Shown: positions 1-4,187 of the stretch, one piece after another
Position numbering within the stretch: position 1 is the first letter of the stretch
Layout of the letters: each line of letters starts with the position of its first letter
From: Nautiliaceae bacterium
Lineage (GTDB): Bacteria > Campylobacterota > Campylobacteria > Campylobacterales > Nautiliaceae
Reading direction: 5' to 3'
Length of the DNA stretch: 5,785 bases
Assembly: GCA_027035735.1 (NCBI GenBank)
Contig: JALVUH010000141.1
Coordinates: 1-5,785 of the forward strand
Notes under the pieces: generated by a model
The model's database searches: none
The model's input: the letters and a program-made list of their open reading frames with translations, nothing else
Told to the model about the DNA's origin: nothing
Made by a program: the position numbers and the translations under genes

Positions 1-60
1 TGCAAGGAAAAAATTCCTTTTAGTGATAGAGAAGTTATTCTTGCTCTTTTAAACTTCTAA
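1..60 (+). CDS. Possible C-terminal tail of an unidentified gene (partial)
   Basis: The first forward frame is open from the window edge to a TAA at 58-60, giving 19 residues ending in IPFSDREVILALLNF. The composition looks protein-like, with charged residues followed by a hydrophobic helix-like end. Nothing in it identifies a family. If real, the gene would converge on the Wzz-like gene and overlap its 3' end by 26 bp. A second forward frame also stays open from the edge to 52, so a chance open frame is quite possible. No start, RBS or body of the gene is visible. Confidence 0.3.
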   Translation, partial: CKEKIPFSDREVILALLNF

Positions 61-862
61 TAAATTCTATTAAAAATACAAGAAAAATAGATAAAATAAA
101 TCCTGTTATAAATGCCACTGTGATTATTAGTTTCTTTTTAGGTTTTACAGGATAAGGGGATTTTTTAATATTTCCTATGATATGAGTTAAAGTAATATTA
201 GCAGGTGATAAGGTGTTTTTTAAATTTGCTATATTAAGTTCATTTTTAGTTATTTGAGCTTGAATTTCAGAAATATTGTTTAAAATTGTGGCATATAGTT
301 GAGCGTCTTTTGTGTTTTTTAATTTTTCATTTAGAGTTTTCAATTCTATTTCAAGTCTATTGTTTGCATCTTTTAAGATTTTTATTTTTTTACTTATTTC
401 TGATTTGAATGTGTTTAATTTTTTTTGTTCTTTATTTTTTAGATCTTTTAATATTTTATTTAAATACTCAATAGCTTCTTTATTTGAATATGCATAAATG
501 TTTAAATTATAGATATCTTTTATATTTTTTGGAGTATTTACATTTATAGTAGGATATTTGATTTTGTCAAATTTGTTTTTTTTATAAATATTTTCTAAAT
601 AAATTTTAGTAGCATATGGGTCTAGAAGATAGATTTTAGAATTAGAATTAATATATCCTAATTGTAAAGAAGTATTAACTTCATAAACAGGTTTTTTTAT
701 AAATACATAAATAACAGCTAATGAGGTAATCAATAAAGTAAAAATAACAATAAATTTTTTATATTTTAAAAGGGTTTTAATTATATCTTTTAGGCTGATT
801 TCATCTTCATCGCATTCAACTGGAATATACTGAACCGGTATTATTTTTTGTTCTTGTGACAT
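35..862 (-). CDS. Wzz/chain-length determinant family protein (polysaccharide co-polymerase)
   Basis: This is a predicted inner-membrane protein of 275 aa with the classic Wzz layout. A cytoplasmic N-terminus (1-36) leads to membrane helix 1 (about 37-55), then the KKPVYEV strand that opens the Wzz periplasmic domain. A long Lys/Glu/Asn-rich coiled-coil region follows (about 128-218), then a proline motif SPYPVKPKKK (235-244) and membrane helix 2 (245-267). The proline-rich stretch before the second helix is a family hallmark. Such proteins oligomerise and set the chain length of O-antigen or other surface polysaccharides made by Wzy-type polymerases; that role is family knowledge. At 275 aa it is shorter than E. 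coli WzzB (about 325 aa), mostly in the periplasmic part. I chose the ATG at 860-862 because an AAAAAAGG ribosome site lies 7 nt upstream and the protein then begins MSQEQK. A longer open frame reaching 973 would run into the divergent gene. No polymerase, flippase or glycosyltransferase gene is visible, so the polysaccharide is unknown. No kinase domain is fused to it. Confidence 0.85.
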   Translation of the reverse strand: MSQEQKIIPVQYIPVECDEDEISLKDIIKTLLKYKKFIVIFTLLITSLAVIYVFIKKPVYEVNTSLQLGYINSNSKIYLLDPYATKIYLENIYKKNKFDKIKYPTINVNTPKNIKDIYNLNIYAYSNKEAIEYLNKILKDLKNKEQKKLNTFKSEISKKIKILKDANNRLEIELKTLNEKLKNTKDAQLYATILNNISEIQAQITKNELNIANLKNTLSPANITLTHIIGNIKKSPYPVKPKKKLIITVAFITGFILSIFLVFLIEFIRSLKEQE

Positions 863-905
863 TAATTTACCTTTTTTAGATAGAATTTTATCAAAAAGGA
901 TTAAA
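863..905. promoter_or_regulatory. Divergent spacer with two ribosome sites and a near-palindrome
   Basis: These 43 bp separate the start codons of the Wzz-like and macro-domain genes. Each end carries a ribosome site: AAAAAGGA at 893-900 for the plus-strand gene (5 nt from its ATG), and the complement of CCTTTTTT at 870-877 for the minus-strand gene. Between them lies GATAGAATTTTATC (879-892), matching its own reverse complement at 12 of 14 bases. The symmetry extends outward through T/A runs to 874-897. The runs are partly explained by the two ribosome sites facing away from each other; the inner 14 bp are not. The spacer is too short to hold two full promoters, so at least one promoter must lie inside a neighbouring gene. 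I could not place either with confidence. Calling the palindrome an operator is inference. Confidence 0.4.
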
Positions 906-1394
906 ATGTTTAAACTCAAACTCAGTGATATTTCAAAAGAGAGAGGAGAATATGTAGTTAATCCAAGTAACACTATACTTAATCTTGGGAGTGGGGTTAG
1001 TGGGGTTTTAAAAAGAATGTGTCCGGAACTTCAAAATGTTATGTGGGAATATTTAAATAGAAACGAATTTTTAGAACCGGGTGAAATTACAATCACACCA
1101 TATCCTTGTAAAGAATTTGATTATGTTATTCATGCAGCAGTAATGGATTATAGAGATGGAGCTAAAATAGTTATGCCGGATTTAAAAAGAATTGAGAGAA
1201 TTTGTAAAAATATAGCTGAATTTTTGGATGATAAGAAAGTGAAAGTAATAACACCTCTTCTTGGTACGGGAGTTGGAGGTTTGGATAAAGTGGAAGTTTT
1301 TAAAATAATGAGAAAATATTTTAAAAATTTAAAATCTGAAGTTATTTTAGTAGTGCATAAAAAAGAAGATTATGAAAAATTAATTTTAATTTAA
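906..1394 (+). CDS. Macro-domain (ADP-ribose-binding) protein
   Basis: This is a single-domain protein of 162 aa, predicted cytoplasmic, with no signal peptide or membrane segment. The macro-domain landmarks appear in order. SDIS (7-10) stands where the adenine-binding GDIT normally is. VVNPSNTILNLGSGVSGVLKR (17-37, in place of VNAANxxLxxGGGV) is the ribose/phosphate loop, with Asn19 and Asn22 as candidate key residues. PGEITIT (58-64) is followed by YVIHAAVMDYRDG (73-85). VITPLLGTGVGGLD (114-127) is the second glycine-rich phosphate loop. Macro domains bind ADP-ribose or hydrolyse ADP-ribose esters and O-acetyl-ADP-ribose; which applies here is not readable. The NPSN...LGSGVSG form departs from the MacroD/YmdB type and I take it as a separate subgroup. 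The ATG at 906 has AAAAAGGA 5 nt upstream. The gene is divergent from the Wzz-like gene and 61 bp ahead of the next operon, with no terminator between, so read-through into that operon is possible. Confidence 0.82.
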   Translation: MFKLKLSDISKERGEYVVNPSNTILNLGSGVSGVLKRMCPELQNVMWEYLNRNEFLEPGEITITPYPCKEFDYVIHAAVMDYRDGAKIVMPDLKRIERICKNIAEFLDDKKVKVITPLLGTGVGGLDKVEVFKIMRKYFKNLKSEVILVVHKKEDYEKLILI

Positions 1395-1455
1395 TAATTA
1401 GATGTATAATTGCATTAATTTCAAAAAAAATATATAATAATAAAAAGGAGTGCTT
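1395..1455 (+). promoter_or_regulatory. Probable promoter region of the six-gene operon
   Basis: This very AT-rich gap holds two exact TATAAT boxes. The first (1405-1410, preceded by TG at 1403-1404) would start RNA near 1417 and leave a leader of about 38 nt, which suits the ribosome site at 1442-1450. The second (1433-1438) would start RNA almost at the ribosome site, leaving a leader of about 10 nt, so it is less likely. An A8 tract (1423-1430) lies between them. No convincing -35 box is seen, which is normal for the main sigma factor of Campylobacterota. In DNA this AT-rich, TATAAT can arise by chance. AATTA/TAATT (1396-1411) could form a weak 5-bp AT hairpin but is not a credible terminator. 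Confidence 0.5.
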
Positions 1456-1791
1456 ATGCAAATGCCAAAACCAAAAAATATAATCTTTATGTGTCAAGTA
1501 AAAAGACCACCTAATTTTCCAAAGCCAAGCTGTGTAAGAGAAGGAAAAGAAGATTTGTTTCCATATACTCAGCAAAAAATGATGGAAATGGGGATTGACC
1601 CTATGACAAATTGGATTGTTCCAACAGGTTGTCTTAACAGATGTAATTTTGGACCTGTAATGCTTGTTGAGCCTGGAAGTTATATGTATGTTGATCTTGA
1701 TAAAGAAAAAATTGATAGAATTTTAGAAGAGCATATCAAAAATGGAAATCCTGTAAAAGAATATTTAATTCCAGAGGAGTTTTGGGCGTGA
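1456..1791 (+). CDS. Thioredoxin-fold [2Fe-2S] ferredoxin
   Basis: This is a soluble 111-aa protein with the cysteine pattern of the thioredoxin-like [2Fe-2S] ferredoxins (relatives of Aquifex Fd4 and the NuoE cluster domain): Cys13, Cys26, Cys59 and Cys63, spaced C-x12-C-x32-C-x3-C. The surrounding text also fits: CQVKRPPNFPKPSC (13-26), PTGCLNRCNFGPVMLV (56-71), then YVDLDKEKIDRILEEHIKNGNPV, the usual C-terminal helix. It fills nearly the whole length expected for the family, with no fused domain. It should carry one cluster and transfer electrons; its partner is not shown. The ATG at 1456 is preferred because GGAG (1447-1450) lies 5 nt upstream; a GTG at 1450 overlaps that site and is rejected. 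It is the first gene of the operon and its stop overlaps the panD start by 4 nt. NifU-like or assembly functions are less likely, since the protein has neither a scaffold domain nor a CxxC tail. Confidence 0.85.
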   Translation: MQMPKPKNIIFMCQVKRPPNFPKPSCVREGKEDLFPYTQQKMMEMGIDPMTNWIVPTGCLNRCNFGPVMLVEPGSYMYVDLDKEKIDRILEEHIKNGNPVKEYLIPEEFWA

Positions 1792-2162
1792 AAATAGAAA
1801 TGCTTTATAGCAAAATCCACAGAGCTACAGTAACAGATGCCAACTTAAATTATGTTGGCTCTATTACTATTGATGAAGAATTAATGGAAGCTGCAAATCT
1901 TCTAGTAGGACAAAAAGTAGATATCGTAAATATAAATAACGGCGAGAGATTTTCTACTTACGTAATTAAAGGTGAGAGAGGAAGTAAAGAAATTTGTCTA
2001 AATGGGGCAGCTGCTAGAAAAGTGCATCCAGGAGATAAAATTATTATTATTGCTTATGCTCAAATGAGTTTAGAAGAAGCAAAAAATTTTAAGCCAGCTG
2101 TTATTATTGTAGATGAAAATAACAATATTATTAAAAATACTGATAATCTTAAGGAAGAGTGA
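1788..2162 (+). CDS. panD: Aspartate 1-decarboxylase proenzyme
   Basis: PanD converts L-aspartate to beta-alanine for pantothenate and coenzyme A synthesis in the cytoplasm. The 124-aa proenzyme cuts itself between Gly24 and Ser25 (YVGS, 22-25), and Ser25 becomes the catalytic pyruvoyl group. Other known active-site residues sit at the E. coli numbers: Lys9, His11, Arg54, Thr57, Tyr58 (ERFSTYVI), and Asn72 followed by GAAAR (73-77). The sequence is close to the Helicobacter form. The start is GTG at 1788: it puts the cleavage serine exactly at 25 and gives the MxxEML opening of Helicobacter PanD. GAGGAG (1774-1779) lies 8 nt upstream. TTG at 1782 and ATG at 1800 fit worse. The GTGA overlap with the ferredoxin stop points to coupled translation. 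The other pantothenate genes panB and panC are not in this window. I see no candidate for the PanZ-type maturation factor known from enterobacteria. Confidence 0.95.
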   Translation: MKIEMLYSKIHRATVTDANLNYVGSITIDEELMEAANLLVGQKVDIVNINNGERFSTYVIKGERGSKEICLNGAAARKVHPGDKIIIIAYAQMSLEEAKNFKPAVIIVDENNNIIKNTDNLKEE

Positions 2163-2449
2163 TGTTTGGCAATATTGATTTTAATGAAATGATGAAAAAA
2201 CTTCAAGAATCTTTAGAAGAACAAAATAATAAGACATATACTGCAAAAAGCGGAGGAGGATTAGTTGAAGCTACAGTAAATGGGCAATTTGAAGTAATTG
2301 ATTTGAAAATTGATGATTCTTTACTAGAAGATAAAGAGTCTCTTCAAATTCTTATAATGAGTGCTATAAATGATGCGATTAAAATGGCTGTTGAAGATAA
2401 AAAATCTCAAGCTATGAATATGTTTGGAGGGCTTAATCTAGGGCAATGA
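2162..2449 (+). CDS. ybaB: YbaB/EbfC family nucleoid-associated protein
   Basis: This is a small cytoplasmic protein of 95 aa. It has an N-terminal amphipathic helix (FNEMMKKLQESLEEQNNK, 7-24), a central glycine turn and strands (SGGGLVEATVNGQFEVIDLKID, 30-51), and a C-terminal helix (ESLQILIMSAINDAIKMAVEDKK, 59-81) ending in a Met/Gly-rich tail. This is the full YbaB pattern. Relatives form dimers that bind DNA with little sequence preference and help organise the nucleoid. In many bacteria ybaB sits by dnaX and recR; here it is in a metabolic operon, an arrangement I recall from Campylobacter relatives. The first helix is a little shorter than in many homologues. The ATG at 2162 shares its A with the panD TGA. 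AAGGA (2151-2155) lies 6 nt upstream. An in-frame GTG at 2159 is too close to that site to be preferred. Confidence 0.92.
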   Translation: MFGNIDFNEMMKKLQESLEEQNNKTYTAKSGGGLVEATVNGQFEVIDLKIDDSLLEDKESLQILIMSAINDAIKMAVEDKKSQAMNMFGGLNLGQ

Positions 2450-3336
2450 AAAAATTAATTTTTTTACTTCCTTTTTTTTTGTATGCAGCAGTTGCAAATT
2501 TTTCAATATGCTATGAAAAATATTCATTTATAAACAAATTAATACCTGTTACAAAAACAAAAAGTGTAACTTTTATAAAACCTTCAAAATATCTCTATTA
2601 TGATCCTTTTACAAAGCTTTATGTATTAAAATCTAGAAATAAAAAATTTATAACATTTTTTTTTAATCCAAAACTTGGTTGGTGGATGGCTGGAATTAAA
2701 AAAAATGCTGTTTATGGTGGAACATATGCTAAAAAAGGTTATTTTTTATCTCTTTCTACTTTAAGTGTAAAAACTCCTAAAAATGCAATTATTAGCGATA
2801 TTTTTTGTAGAGCTTATGGAGTTAGTAGAGGGGATGGATTTTTAAATTCTAGAAAATTAATACATTTTGTAAAATATGGATATTGGGGAGATATCGGAAT
2901 AGGAGTGGATGAGAATTTAAGAGTTTTGTATTCTGATCCTTTTTATACAAAAATAAAACCAGGTGAAAGAATTTTATTTATAAATCACAAAAGAGCAACT
3001 CCTGAAATTTTTACTAAATATATTTTGCTTGGAATAGAAAATAATAAAGTTTTAATTGTTACAAATAGACATAAAACTATTTTAAAAATTAGAAAACTTC
3101 GTTATTTATACACACCTCTTGAACATTATGGGATAAAAGTAAATAAAAATCTTATTGCTTATTTGCCAAAAAATTTAATAAACAAATATTTTTTAAAAGA
3201 AGGTAAAATTGTTTTGATTAATGGGAAAAAAGTTACTTCATTTAATCAACTTTTATATCTTCTATCATTTGATAAAAATGTTACAATTACATTACAAAAA
3301 GATGGCATTATAATAGATATACCATTAAGGAAATAG
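2446..3336 (+). CDS. Secreted (periplasmic) PDZ-type protein without protease domain
   Basis: This 296-aa protein begins with a Sec signal peptide: KK at 2-3, a hydrophobic core (4-14), and cleavage probably after Ala17 (AVA|NF). There is no lipobox and no second membrane helix, so the mature protein should be periplasmic. The region from about 18 to 150 is rich in aromatic residues and lysine (for example LGWWMAGIKKNAVYGGTY, 77-94) and I do not recognise it. The C-terminal half looks like two degenerate PDZ units. One (about 150-217) contains SDPFYTKIKPGERILFIN; the other (about 222-295) contains YFLKEGKIVLINGKKVTSFNQL, the usual 'aGD.I..InG..v' PDZ pattern. No Ser-protease triad or other catalytic motif is visible. 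Cys22 and Cys121 are the only cysteines after the signal and could form a disulfide. The start overlaps the ybaB stop (ATGA). The nearest GGAGG (2426-2430) is 15 nt away, so translation is probably coupled. I recall a PDZ protein in the same place in Campylobacter (about Cj1643). Function unknown; a scaffold or sensor role is only inference. Confidence 0.75.
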   Translation: MKKLIFLLPFFLYAAVANFSICYEKYSFINKLIPVTKTKSVTFIKPSKYLYYDPFTKLYVLKSRNKKFITFFFNPKLGWWMAGIKKNAVYGGTYAKKGYFLSLSTLSVKTPKNAIISDIFCRAYGVSRGDGFLNSRKLIHFVKYGYWGDIGIGVDENLRVLYSDPFYTKIKPGERILFINHKRATPEIFTKYILLGIENNKVLIVTNRHKTILKIRKLRYLYTPLEHYGIKVNKNLIAYLPKNLINKYFLKEGKIVLINGKKVTSFNQLLYLLSFDKNVTITLQKDGIIIDIPLRK

Positions 3337-4173
3337 ATGGAAGAGTTTATAAAGCAAAATTTAATAAAAGCAAAATCTTTTCACCCACATTTTGAAAAAG
3401 CTTTAAATGAAATGCTTCTTGCTGGTGGCAAAAGATTTAGACCAAAACTTCTTTTAGCTGTTGTAAAAGCTTATAATCCTCTTTTAATAGATAATGCTAA
3501 ATACGCCGCTTTTGCAATCGAGCTTATTCATACATATTCACTTATTCATGATGATTTACCATCTATGGATAATGCATCTTTAAGAAGAGGACATCCTACT
3601 TTACATATTACATATGATGAAGTTACAGCAATTTTGGTAGGAGATGCTCTAAATACTTATGCTTTTGAGGTATTAAGTAAAGCCCCACTTCATAATGATG
3701 TAAAAGTAGAACTTATTAAAATTTTATCTGAAAATGCAGGACCAAATGGTATGGTTTTAGGTCAAGCGATTGATTGCTATTTTGAAAATGAAAAATTAAA
3801 TCTCGATGAGCTTAAATTTTTACATCTAAATAAAACAGGAAAATTAATAGCAGCATCTCTTAAAATGGGAGCAATTATAGTAAATAAAAATGATTTAGCA
3901 GAAAAATTATATGATTTTGGGCTTAAACTAGGACTATTATTTCAAATTCAAGATGATTTACTTGATTTGCTTGATGAAAGTAAAACAGGAAAGAGTAGCG
4001 GAATAGATATTAATAAAAATACATTTGTAACTCTTGTAGGAGAAAAAGAGGCTATTGAAAAAGCAGATAAAGTAGCAAAAGAGATAGAAAAAGAATTAAA
4101 CAGTTTTGATGAAAATTTAAAAAAAGAGCTTAAAACATTGCTTGAAAGATATTTATATAGGCATAAAAATTAA
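3337..4173 (+). CDS. ispA: Polyprenyl synthetase, probable farnesyl diphosphate synthase
   Basis: IspA condenses isopentenyl diphosphate with dimethylallyl and geranyl diphosphate to give farnesyl diphosphate, the precursor of undecaprenyl phosphate and quinone tails. The 278-aa cytoplasmic protein shows all main motifs: GGKRFRP (30-36); the first Asp-rich motif DDLPSMD (72-78) followed by LRRG (82-85); GQAIDCYFE (142-150); KTGKLI (166-171); and the second Asp-rich motif QDDLLD (205-210). Tyr67 and Ser68, the fifth and fourth residues before the first motif, match E. coli IspA (HxYSLIHDD) and favour a C15 product; this is inferred, not proven. After DDLPSMD the usual acidic residues are replaced by N-A-S, which resembles Helicobacter IspA. 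The ATG directly follows the TAG of the PDZ gene with no gap, and AAGGA (3327-3331) lies 5 nt upstream. A longer-chain synthase is the main alternative, but those are usually over 300 aa. Confidence 0.92.
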   Translation: MEEFIKQNLIKAKSFHPHFEKALNEMLLAGGKRFRPKLLLAVVKAYNPLLIDNAKYAAFAIELIHTYSLIHDDLPSMDNASLRRGHPTLHITYDEVTAILVGDALNTYAFEVLSKAPLHNDVKVELIKILSENAGPNGMVLGQAIDCYFENEKLNLDELKFLHLNKTGKLIAASLKMGAIIVNKNDLAEKLYDFGLKLGLLFQIQDDLLDLLDESKTGKSSGIDINKNTFVTLVGEKEAIEKADKVAKEIEKELNSFDENLKKELKTLLERYLYRHKN

Positions 4174-4187
4174 AAAAAGGATATAAA

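Noticed and set aside
4..19. AAGGAA-AAAA-TTCCTT hairpin as a terminator of the Wzz-like gene
   Set aside because: The stem is only 6 bp with two G-C pairs, and the minus-strand read shows no U-run after it before the window ends. It could also be part of a coding tail.
312..497. A 61-codon plus-strand open frame
   Set aside because: It lies antisense within the Wzz-like coding region. Its Phe/Leu/Ser-rich text simply mirrors the Lys/Asn/Glu codons on the other strand.
863..973. A 37-codon N-terminal extension of the Wzz-like protein (start at 973)
   Set aside because: It would overlap the divergent macro gene by 68 bp, has a low-complexity hydrophobic sequence unlike Wzz N-termini, and the ATG at 860-862 has a good ribosome site 7 nt upstream.
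1342..1575. A 77-codon minus-strand open frame
   Set aside because: It crosses the macro gene end, the promoter gap and the ferredoxin start, all well supported on the plus strand, and resembles no family.
1782..1787. TTG (1782) as the panD start
   Set aside because: It would add two residues before the conserved start and move the cleavage serine from 25 to 27; GTG at 1788 restores standard numbering and sits at a proper distance from GAGGAG.
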